DNA of 64,000 nt, taken from Protea cynaroides. Its lineage: Eukaryota; Streptophyta; Magnoliopsida; Proteales; Proteaceae. A program made the translations under genes and the position numbers. Shown here in pieces: positions 12,213 to 21,071 of this stretch. Under the pieces are notes generated by a model. The model saw only the letters and a program-made list of their open reading frames with translations, made no database searches and was not told the DNA's origin. How positions within the stretch are numbered: the first letter of the stretch is position 1; each line of letters opens with the position of its first letter. The DNA lies in assembly GCA_028583415.1 (NCBI GenBank), contig CM053267.1, positions 25,181,064-25,245,063 on the forward strand. Reading direction: 5' to 3'.

Positions 12213-13479
12213 CTGTGACCACATCAGGCGATGCGGCAGCATCCTCAGATGTAACCGCGTAAACTCTGCCTTATTGTAGTTGCTTCTTGGGCTTAGGACA
12301 CTCCATTGCCATATGTCCCAATTGGTGACAGTTATAGCATTTTAACCCTTCATTATTTGGCTTTTGTTGCTTTTGAGCTGCTCAAGTAGTCTTGGCTACA
12401 ACATTGAAACCTTGAGTACGAAAGGGTTTGAATACCTTGGTGTTCCCTCCATTGTAAGAATTTCCATTTGGCCTTTTTATTCCTCTATTTTGAGCAAGGT
12501 AGCTCTTTTTCTGGTTCGACTCTATCACTCGAGCAATTTGTACAGCTTCATTGTAGATTTTCTTTTCAAGTCCAAGAACATGTTCGCGTATGCTTCCCCT
12601 AAGTCCCATGACAAACCTTCCGGTCTTTGTATCTTCTACCTGCATACTGACTCGTGCAAAGAAAAATAGCTCCTCATAACATTGTTGGTATGCATTGACA
12701 GTCATTTGTCCCTGATATAAACTCAGGAACTCCTTCTCTATGGAATCTCTGAAACTCCTAGGAAAATACTTCTCAAAGAATGCTTCCTTATATATATCCC
12801 AAGTCAATTGGGTGTGCTTTGTCATCAGATATGTCAGTGTGGACTTCCACTAGTGGTGTACATCGCCTTTTAGCATAAACGTTGCACACAATACCTTTTC
12901 TTCCTCATTCACTGTCATCATCATGAAATTTCTCTCCATCTCATCGATCCAGTGTGCTGACCACAAAGGATCAGCTGGCTTACCACTATACTCCTTGGGC
13001 TTCATCTTCAAAAAACACTCCACCAGTCTGGAGTGGTCCAGTTGATGCGGAACATAAGCTCCATACATATGTGGTTGGTATTGATATCCACCTGGAGCTA
13101 CTTCAGGGTTTTGTACTTGAGCTTGCATAATGGGAGTCTGAGGTGCATGGGGTACTGTGTTACTTCCCCCTGGTACTGTGCTTGCCTATCCTGCTGGCAT
13201 CGGTGTCGTCTGTGCAGCTGGAAAGGTCATGCCTATGGCAGCTTGCATAGTAGCTTGTGCCTGTTGTATTTGCTACAGCTGTTGGGCCAAATTCATTACG
13301 ACTGTAGCCAAGTCTGTAGGTGGAGCTGGCAGATTTGTAGGATTTGTCTGCCCATTAATTACGGACGGTGCCGTGTTCGTATTCCCCTGTGTTTCCGGGT
13401 GTGTCTGGCTATCTTCCCCCACAGGTGGTGGTGGTGGGATAGAGTTACGGCTTTGTCTGGTCACTCTGCGTCCAGCCAT
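12202..13479 (-). pseudogene. gag: Inner chromovirus gag, five in-frame stops
   Basis: A 426-codon frame starting MAGRRVTRQSRNS at 13479. It has a proline- and glutamine-rich N-terminus, a capsid-like region with the LVECFLKMKP and FFEKYFPRSFRD motifs of the Retrotrans_gag family, and a CX2CX4HX4C zinc knuckle (CYNCHQLGHMAMEC) near residue 375. The frame is unbroken by indels but holds stops at 13273, 13186, 12850, 12382 and 12271. Each fits a single C-to-T or G-to-A change of a Gln, Arg or Trp codon; at 12850 the outer copy has Trp. An upstream in-frame ATG at 13551 exists, but the 13479 start gives the typical chromovirus Gag beginning. Gag would form the virus-like particle. Confidence 0.88.
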
Positions 13480-14423
13480 TATCTGTTCTGGTAGTGGGAA
13501 TGCCTGAAAATCAAGAACACGTGAGGCAATCATTATATACTTCATTCTCATATTTTAAATCCACTAACAAATGTAAATTTCAAAATTTTTAGATCATTCT
13601 GTTGAAAATGTTGTATTTTCGCTGCAGGGTCGATGGTGGGGGTCAATGGATGTCCGACCCTCAGTATGCGACCCTGAGAAATCACTGATTCTTACCGAGA
13701 GCCGGGGGTCGATGAGGAGGTCGATGGATGTCTGACCCAGGGTTCGACCCCTTGTTCTCTGTCAGATCACTGAGAGCCGAGGGTCGATGAGGGGGTCGGA
13801 GGGGGGGTCGGATGTCTTGGTCGAATACTCCAACCCTCGGACTAAAAATCAGGTTTTTATTCCCGATTTTGAATCCATTTCTCATTCTTCCTCCTCCTTT
13901 CCGACTCAACTCGTCCCTCTGAGTTGCTACAGTGCCAACTCGGACTCATTGGTGCTATTTGCTTCTTATTTCGACGTCTACTCCTCGTCTACAGGTATGT
14001 TCTCTACATTTTCATGTTTTTAGATTTTCTTAACTAGGTTTTTGTTTATTTAACTCGTTTTTCAACCGTAAAAATTTGATTTTTATTGGGGGATTTTGTT
14101 GTTGGTGACTCAATGGATGAAATCCCTCAAAAATATTTGAGTTTCATCGGTTGGTTATCGAGAAACTTGAAATTTCCCATTTTTGCCCTAATTTGTTGAG
14201 ATTTTTGAATTTCTTGGAATTTCTTCAAATTGGATCTCTTTAAATGAAATTTCTAACTGTATGAGTCTTGTAGGATTATGTAAAACCTTTATAAGTCCTC
14301 ATGCCCATGTGTAAGGGTGAAAAGTGAGGCTTTTGACCAATTTATGTCGTTATACTGTTGAAATTTTTGGGTTTTTCATCTTTACTAACCCAATATCTAT
14401 TTCTCTTTGTTTTTGCTGATACT
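13480..14423. other. Gag leader / antisense-ORF upstream region with GGTCGA motif array
   Basis: Non-coding stretch between two divergent reading frames, gag on - and the antisense ORF on +. At 13620-13840 it holds many GGGTCGA / TCGACCC type motifs in both orientations, matching the clusters in this element's own LTRs. The rest is AT-rich. By position it should contain the start of any antisense transcript and the leader of the gag mRNA. Confidence 0.6.
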
Positions 14424-15815
14424 ATGGCTCGTACCAAAGTACCCAGGGTTCATGACCTAGTCCGCTTCCGTTCTAACGAGGCGGAGACATAGTATGCCCG
14501 CTACTCTCGTAAGAAGGTAGAGGGAGGTCACCGGGTAGACTTGGCTAGCCTAGCCTTATTCGATGTGGAGAGGGCTTTTGGTGACATGGGTTGGCTTCCT
14601 GTGATCACCTATGACGCCTGCACTGCGCTGGATTTGGTGAGACAGTTTTACTGTAATCTCCAGGTGGTGGGAGATTACAACGATACCAAGAGGGGTAGAG
14701 AGCTTCGGATCACCAGCTACGTCAAGGGAGTCGAGATTTCATTCGATTATCGGCAGCTAGCCGACTTGTTGGGCATTTCATATGATGGCCCCTTGGTGTT
14801 CTGTGCTCCTGGAGAGCCCCAGTTCTTTTCATTGGAGATGAGAGCCGAGATTGGCCGTCAGATCATCAGAGAGGATCGCTGAGAGATGAAAGCGATCTAC
14901 CTTCGTCCAGAGCCTAGGGTGTACTGTAAGATTATTCAGCACAACCTGATACCTCAGAGTGGGCACTACGAGAGGATCTCCCAATTGACCCAGTATCTGT
15001 TGTACTGTATCTGTACTAGGCAGCTCGTCTGCCTTCCATACATCATCATGCGGACGATGATTAGTGCTACGTTGTCCGGTTATACTGGCAACCTGCCTTA
15101 TGGACGCATGATCTCTATGCTACTGACCCGCCTGGGTGTTGACATGATGGATGAGAGGATTCAGGAGAAATCCTTCTCATCACCTTTGGATTGGGAGGCC
15201 ATCTGCAAGATGGGCATGCGGGATGCCCAGGTCAGCGACGAGGAGAGGAACGCTCTGGTGCATCCACGTACTCGAGTGGAGATGGCTGACGCTGAGGCAG
15301 CAGCAGTAGTCACTGGAGCAGGGGTCCATGGGGGTGATGATGATCGTTTATACATGGATGTGGATGCCATACCTCCTCCATCACCTACTCATGCTACAGG
15401 AGCTGGTCCTTCTTATTCAGCTGGTCCTTCACATGCATCTGGTCCTTCGTATGCACCTTCTGATGACATGATGGGGATATTGCATGAGATACGAGAGGCT
15501 CAGCGCATGTCTGATTTGAGGATGGGAGAGCTTCTAGATGCTCAGCGCTTGTCCGATCAACGGGTGAGAGAGCTTCTGGTTGCTCAGCGCATGTCAGATC
15601 AGCGGGTGGGAGAGCTTCTGGATGCTCAGCGCTTGTCGGATCAGCGGGTGGGAGAGCTGAGGGATGCTTAGCGCGTGACTGACCAGCGGGTGGCTGATCT
15701 CACAGCTAGTCTCCAGACGACCCAGACTCAGATAGCTTGGTTGATTGGAGTCTATGCTGAGGATTATGACAGAGACCGCGAGGCACCGCCTCCCCTATCA
15801 CCTCCAACTTCTTGA
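14424..15815 (+). pseudogene. Antisense ORF of the inner chromovirus, plant transposon-protein-like, three in-frame stops
   Basis: A 464-codon frame from ATG at 14424 to TGA at 15813-15815, on the strand opposite to gag-pol, between gag and the 5' LTR. It is free of indels but has stops at 14490 (TAG), 14880 (TGA) and 15669 (TAG). Residues 1-100 include RAFGDMGWLPV and LVRQFYCNLQV; 170-240 include QSGHYERISQLTQYLLYC and GNLPYGRMISMLLTRLGVD. This layout resembles the plant family called 'putative plant transposon protein' (function unknown), from memory of that family. A Pro/Ser/Gly linker follows, then five 14-residue repeats and an acidic tail. The outer element carries a diverged copy at 19339-19962 in the same place and orientation, with protein-level conservation. 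Not gag, pol or env. Role unknown. Confidence 0.8.
15495..15704 (+). repeat. Five tandem 42-bp repeats coding 14-residue heptad pairs
   Basis: Units start at 15495, 15537, 15579, 15621 and 15663. The typical unit is DAQRLSDQRVGELL, two heptads with leucine or valine spacing expected of a coiled coil. The fifth unit has TAG where the other four have CAG, directly showing a C-to-T change. The outer element's copy has no such expansion. Confidence 0.9.
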
Positions 15816-16101
15816 TGTATTTTCTTTTATCTTTCTTTTTGTACTTCAGAGTAACTGTCCGGATTGTGGACTGTACTCTGCTTTAGTCATGTATATATAC
15901 ATTTGTTCTTCTTTTGAGTGTATATAAATTTGTTTCTCATTTAATAGATGCATTATTCTCTTTCAATTTTGTCTCAAACAACACAGATGCTTATAGTGTG
16001 TTATTATTACAGCTATTAAATTTTTATCCTATCTTAGTTCACAACTTTTGTGGAAGTATACTGGTTTCAGCAGACAGGGCCTGAGAGCTCTGATACCAAG
16101 T
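15816..16101. other. Region between antisense ORF and inner 5' LTR
   Basis: About 290 bp of T-rich non-coding sequence ending in the primer binding site. It would be the 3' untranslated region of the antisense ORF and the 5' leader of the genomic RNA. Confidence 0.6.
16087..16098 (-). promoter_or_regulatory. Primer binding site of inner element (tRNA-iMet)
   Basis: On the - strand the sequence three bases inside the 5' LTR reads TGGTATCAGAGC, complementary to the 3' end of plant initiator methionine tRNA. Confidence 0.92.
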
Positions 16102-18368
16102 TGTCACACCCCAATTCTGCACCATTCAGAACGGTGTGATGAACCGCTAAATAACCAACGGTTCAACCAGGATCTCTAATAGGTTATGTCCGTTGAAATT
16201 AAACCATACACTTCCATAGCCATAATCAGAATAAATACACAATAGCGGAAGTCTTAATAATAAATGAACTGAGGAATCTAACTATGATAATCATAAATAA
16301 AATATCAAATTATGTTGTATCAACCGAGACATAAGTAAATAAAATATCAATTACATTTCCTTAATAATTCAAATGAAAACTAATAGAAAATGCATGCATT
16401 GCACTTGCATGAAGAGTCATGCGTTTCCACTAAGTTTTCAGCTTCCGTCGTAGTGATATGCCCGTACACAGAAGCATTCATATAGTCTTCCACCGTGGTA
16501 CCTGCATCATCAACTAAAAATATTCGACGTCGAAAGGGTGAGCACACATCACGGCTCAGTGAGCAAAAAAACAATGCAACAAACATATGCATGCATTCAA
16601 TTCATATTTGTGGTCTGGTATATAAGTTTGCAATGTGCTATAAAAAGGTTCGGTGGCCGCCTCACCTCTATACACGAGTGTGTGAATCCGCCCAAAGGTT
16701 TAACGTTTATTATCGTCCCATATGCACCCACTATGGAATAGAGATAGAGCTAAAGTGCTTAGGACCACACCGTATCACACTTTCCCTGATACTCTATCCA
16801 TACCAACACGTAAGCCCATGCTGGCGAGGGCTTGCAAACTGGGCTCGCAACTAACCAATCCTAATGTCAAACAGTGTACCTATGGCCTCACCCCAGCATC
16901 CCTCAATACGTCCATAGAGATAGAGCTAAGGCCCCCCGACAGAGTCGAAGACTACACGGTTCGAAACCGCCTCCCCTGATACCCTACGACGTAATAGTTC
17001 TACTAAGGTAGTGGACAAAACTTGAGTAGAGATAGAGCTAGAGTCTAGTGACCAAGCTGAACCACAATGTCACATTTCTCCCCCCTGATACTCTACTCGC
17101 ATCAAGAACACTAACCACACACATACATTCACATGTCTATTCCTAGCATCATCATCATCATCATCATCATATTATAAACAAAATAGAATTAAATATGCAT
17201 GAACAATAATAACAGAAATATTGGATGACATGTTGAATGCACATTACAAACATACACACATAGAATCAGTCATGGCATTGGACTCAAGAAAATAAAAACA
17301 ATTTATTATTAGTCAATTAGTTTAGGTCTTGTTCCCTCACCTTTGCTTGAGTGTTGATCCTCTTTCAAGCTTTAAAACCCACTTTTATATCAATAGGAAA
17401 ACCTAACAAGTCGATAGATTTTGGTTAGAAGTCATTCCGGCACTTTTAGGCTTGTTTTTAAGCACGGGTCGTAGGGTAGCAGTTTTCTGTGAGCCCTAGG
17501 GTAGGGTCGGATGTTCCATCGACCCTGGGTGCGACCACCCCTTTCTTGGACTTCCCGAATACTGGGGGTCGATCCTGTGGTCTGGTAGGGTCGATTCTCA
17601 ATCGACCCCACGTGCGACCCCCCGTGGGTTTAGTCGAGAATATCATTCTACAGTCCATTCTTTCATGTTTAGGTCCTATGACTTACTTTCACAATCCATC
17701 CTAAGCTTGTTCTATGGCTTAGAACTTTAGGTTTCTTCCTTACTTTGCCTACCATGATTTCTCCATGGATTTCATTGAAATCTTCCCATGGATGTATGAT
17801 TTGGGTTTCTCTTAGACCATACCCTCTTCATGAACTATTCTAAGGTCTGAGATCTTCAATGGAAACTTGCCCATACCTTAGGTTTTGCTGAGATTCAGAG
17901 ATTTCTCTGAATTCTTCTCTTAGGTCTTCTTCTCCAACTTTCCTTCTCTTCTTCTTCTCTTCTCTTTCTCTCACTTTTAATTAGGGTTTTAAAAGGAGTG
18001 AAAGAGTCTTAGGGACGTCCTATTTATAGAGTAGAATCTTCCAAAATAAGTCCCATTGAGATTAGGAAGGAATCCCATTAAAATTTAGAAAGTTTCCTAT
18101 TTGCGGTTTTTGTCAGCAACATCGACCCTCAGTTTCTAAGTTGTCCGACCCCCAGTTAAATATCAGGGGTCTGACTTCTTAGTGAGGGGGGGGGGGGTCG
18201 ACCCTGCCTATCTATGTATGCGACCCTGCCCTCCAATTTATTATTTTTGGATCAGTTTAGTACCTGGTTTTGCTATTTCCTTCTCGCACTTGGTCCATTT
18301 GGCTCGACCATGATAGGTAGACCTGGTACAAGGTGGTAAGACCGGGTTAGTTCGATACGGGTCTTACA
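16102..18368 (-). repeat. Inner chromovirus 5' LTR
   Basis: 2267 bp, the partner of 6340-8675. It lacks an 18-bp stretch near 17010 and part of the GGTCGA cluster near 18120 present in the other copy. Motif clusters lie at 17460-17640 and 18120-18230. Confidence 0.95.
18021..18028 (-). promoter_or_regulatory. TATA box of inner 5' LTR
   Basis: TATAAATA on the - strand, followed by GGACGTCC, about 340 bp inside the LTR start. Transcription of the element would start shortly downstream. The same box is kept in the 3' LTR. Confidence 0.7.
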
Positions 18369-18373
18369 CTAGC
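18369..18373. repeat. Target-site duplication CTAGC, right copy
   Basis: Identical to 6335-6339. The outer LTR sequence continues directly after it (CTCTATCTCTATACCG). Confidence 0.95.
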
Positions 18374-19014
18374 TCTATCTCTATACCGAAGTGAGTGATG
18401 TGGGGCAATAGCAGTAGTGTGGATTGTAGCCTGACTGTTGGGTGTGCTCACACTCTCGTGCATGGAGGTGCGGTGGCCGCTAAACCTTACCATAACATTT
18501 TTGCAAGTTATACCTGACCCAATTGTAATGTTATCTCATGCATTTTGTATGTTGCATTGGTCTTTTACCTTACTGAGCTAAGTTATGATCTCACCCGAAT
18601 ATATGTTCTTTCTTTTCAGATTTTAATGTAGGGTATATAGTTGATGACTTTATGGCTGCCCCAGCATACGGTACAGTCGCTACCATTGACACACAGACAG
18701 TAGAGGACGAGCATGACGCATCATGTGAGTGCTCATTCTGTGTATTCCTTTAGAGATGGTTTATTTGAAAGCAATACATTGTAATAATTTATTATTTAAG
18801 TTTGTAAATGATGGCATAATTTAGATAATTATTTTATTTACAATTTAGAGCTCAGTTCATTTATCTATTAATTTTGCTGCTATTTATTTCTCTCTGATTA
18901 TGTTAGACTGATTGGAATGGTTTGTTGACACGGTCTATTGTGATCCTGGTGTGAGCCATGGTTTGGAGACGGTTTACTCACAATTCTAGATCAGTCAAAA
19001 TTTGAGATGTGACA
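18374..19014 (+). repeat. Outer chromovirus 5' LTR, second part
   Basis: Continuation of the LTR that broke off at 6339. It ends TTTGAGATGTGACA, matching the GGTGTGACA end of the solo LTR at 39251, and is followed by the primer binding site. Confidence 0.85.
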
Positions 19015-19017
19015 AAT

Positions 19018-19029
19018 TGGTATCAGAGC
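19018..19029 (+). promoter_or_regulatory. Primer binding site of outer element (tRNA-iMet)
   Basis: TGGTATCAGAGC, three bases after the LTR end, in + orientation. It fixes the direction of the outer element. Confidence 0.93.
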
Positions 19030-19338
19030 TCCTAGGCCCTGTCCAGCTAACCATTCTACATCTAACTGTGTCCAATGAACTGAGTTAGGAAATTAAAAAT
19101 TTTAATAAAAATACACCATAAGCTTGTTTGATGCTTAAGACTTAAGAAAAGATGCATAATATACTATTAATAAAAGAGAAATTTTAAGCGCTGAAGTTTT
19201 TGAAGAAAACGAACTAACCCTTTAACAACATGAACATAAATAAATACAAAGTGTACGACAGAGTACAGACCACAAGTTGGACAGTTACTCTGTTAACAAA
19301 ATGAACCACATATAAATAAAAAATGAAACTAATTCAGA
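19030..19338. other. Leader between primer binding site and antisense ORF end
   Basis: About 310 bp of AT-rich non-coding DNA, equivalent to 15816-16086 of the inner element. Confidence 0.5.
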
Positions 19339-19962
19339 CTATGGTGGAGTTGTGGGCCTGGGTGGTATCGGATCTGTGATATCGTAATCACGCTCGTACG
19401 CCTCTCTAAGCCAATAAACCTGGTCCTATGTGACCCGAAGGCTACGAGCTAGACGCCCCAAGTCCTGACTCATCTCTCACTGTTTATCTCGAATCTCCAT
19501 GAACATGCTCATCACTGTATCTGGGGGAGGTTGAGATGGTCCTGCTACTGGAGAAGGCTGGGGTGCAGGTGCAGGGATGTCCTCCATGTGTGCATCCCCA
19601 CCACCTCCTACCTCAGCTACTGCTGCTGCTGCCACCTGGCTCCTAGGTGGAAGAGGACGAGCCTGTAGCTCTTCGTCACTAAGCTCTAGACCATCCATCT
19701 GCATCTTATAGATGGCCTCAACATCTATGTCAGAACTCATAGTGACCACAAAAGCTGGCTCTCCATGCCTGTCCACACCTAAGCGGTGCAATAACTCTGT
19801 AATCAACCTACCATATGGAAGATTGCCTGCCACATTGGGCCTCGCAACATAAATTATGGTACGGATGATCAGGTAAGGCAGGCAGACTCGGTGCCTGGTA
19901 GTAACACAATAGGTGAGGTATTGGGTCAACTGGGACACCTCTCCATAATGACTACTATGAGG
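19339..19962 (-). pseudogene. Antisense ORF of the outer chromovirus, C-terminal part only
   Basis: On the - strand, opposite to this element's gag-pol. It keeps the SHYGEVSQLTQYLTYC and GNLPYGRLITELLHRLGVD blocks seen in the inner copy, then DEEL, a Pro-rich linker with MEDIPAPAPQPSP, MEIRDKQ, and a tail with REAYERDYD. Stops interrupt it after MEIRDKQ (near 19476) and near 19411. The N-terminal 170 or so residues are missing: the frame runs into gag sequence at about 19962, so a deletion joined the middle of this ORF to gag. Many nucleotide differences from the inner copy leave the protein blocks alike, suggesting past selection on the protein. Confidence 0.75.
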
Positions 19963-20991
19963 GACAACAACAACCGAACCAACACAACACATTTCCCCAG
20001 CCAGTTACAGGGGCACCCACCCCTAACCAGGACCAGGGTGGATATCAAGGTGCATATCAAGGTGCATATAATGGTGGATATTAGGGAGTGAATCAGAGTG
20101 GTTACTCATATCAGCCGCAATGGTATGGTCAGGCACCATATGGACAGGCACCATATGGACAGAGTAGTCTTTCTAGAGCGGTGGACGGATTTCTAAAGTT
20201 AAAGCCACCAATCTTTACAGGAAAGCCAGGGAAAACACTATGGCCAGCACAGTGGATAGCCGAGATGGAAAAGAACTTCCATTTACTAGAGTGTTCTGAT
20301 GAGGAAAAGGAGTTATATGCCACCCATATGCTAAAGAAAGAAGCCAATGGATGGTGGAACTCGACCAGAGCATATCTGGAAACAAAGCACCATATAATCA
20401 CTTGGCCCATATTCAAAGAGATCTTCTTTGAAAAATACTTTCCAAAGAGTTTTCGCGACCAGATGGAGAAGGAGTTCCTCAATCTACAGCAGTCTCAGCT
20501 GTCCGTAGAGGCATACCAACAGAGGTATGAGGAGTTATTTTTCTTTGCTCCAACCAGTATGCAGGAGGAAGAAACTAAGACCTATCGCTTCACAATGGGT
20601 CTTTGGGGTGTCATAAGAGAACATGTGTTGGGGCGAGGACTGAAGATCTATAATGAAGCTGTACAGGTGGCTTGAGTCATTGAAGCAAGCTAGAGAGATA
20701 GCTTCTTTGCATAGAATAGGGGTCTGAAGAGGCCTAATCCTGATGTCCAAGGAGGAAGAAACAACAGACCATATTGTCCATTCAGGTCACCAGCTAGCGC
20801 TGTGCCACCCAGCCCTGTTCTTGTAGTGACACAGCAGGCAACGAGACAAAACTCCAGCGTGAAGTGTTTTAATTGTCAACAGGTGGGTCACTATGCCAAA
20901 ACATGCCCACTACCAAAGAGGGAACCACAGCAAGGCAAAGTTTATGCCGTTACTACAGAGGAAGCAGCCGCATCACCAGATGTAGTTACTG
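19963..20991 (+). pseudogene. gag: Outer chromovirus gag, N-terminus deleted, four in-frame stops
   Basis: Begins in the Gln/Pro/Gly/Tyr-rich region (repeats of GAY and APYGQ), then the capsid-like region (VDGFLKLKPP, IFFEKYFPKSFRDQ, VIREHVLGRG) and a CX2CX4HX4C zinc knuckle, CFNCQQVGHYAKTC near 20865-20906. Stops lie at 20082, 20673, 20691 and 20712. At the last three the inner gag has Arg, Gln and Gln, so each fits a C-to-T change. The first part of gag, with its start, is lost through the deletion at about 19962. The coding part ends in SPDVVTG at the intron border. Confidence 0.88.
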
Positions 20992-21071
20992 GTATGATTC
21001 TATACTTACTCCTTAGTTACTGCATTAATTGTTTGAGCATATAAAACTAAAGGAAAAATTAAAAACCTCAG
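20992..21071 (+). other. Putative spliceosomal intron between gag and protease (outer)
   Basis: 80 bp starting GTATGATTC and ending AAACCTCAG, strongly AT-rich, with a CTAAA branch-point-like motif about 27 bp before the 3' border. It splits the glycine codon of SPDVVTG after the first base, exactly as in the inner copy. Both lengths (80 and 68) leave remainder 2 on division by three. Retained, the frame ends about 17 residues later; removed, gag and pol are one frame. Confidence 0.65.

Larger units (their letters stand above)
6340..18368 (-). mobile_element. Inner Ty3/gypsy chromovirus, full structure, decayed
   Basis: A 12,029-bp element with both LTRs and a 5-bp target duplication. Reading on the - strand: 5' LTR (18368-16102), primer binding site, antisense ORF (coded on +), a GGTCGA-rich motif array, gag, a 68-bp intron, protease, RT, RNase H, integrase, a chromodomain-like tail, polypurine tract and 3' LTR (8675-6340). 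All genes are present in order but carry many in-frame stops and at least two frameshifts. The two LTRs differ at roughly 17 of the first 330 aligned bases by my reading, so the insertion is not recent. The chromodomain-like end and gag-pol layout suggest the Tekay/Del group of chromoviruses; this placement is inference. Confidence 0.95.

Noticed and set aside
12364..13507. + strand frames opposite gag and pol of the inner element (12364-12669, 13033-13494, 13157-13507, 11682-11975)
   Set aside because: Shadows of the - strand gag-pol; no equivalents in the outer element, unlike the antisense ORF at 14424.
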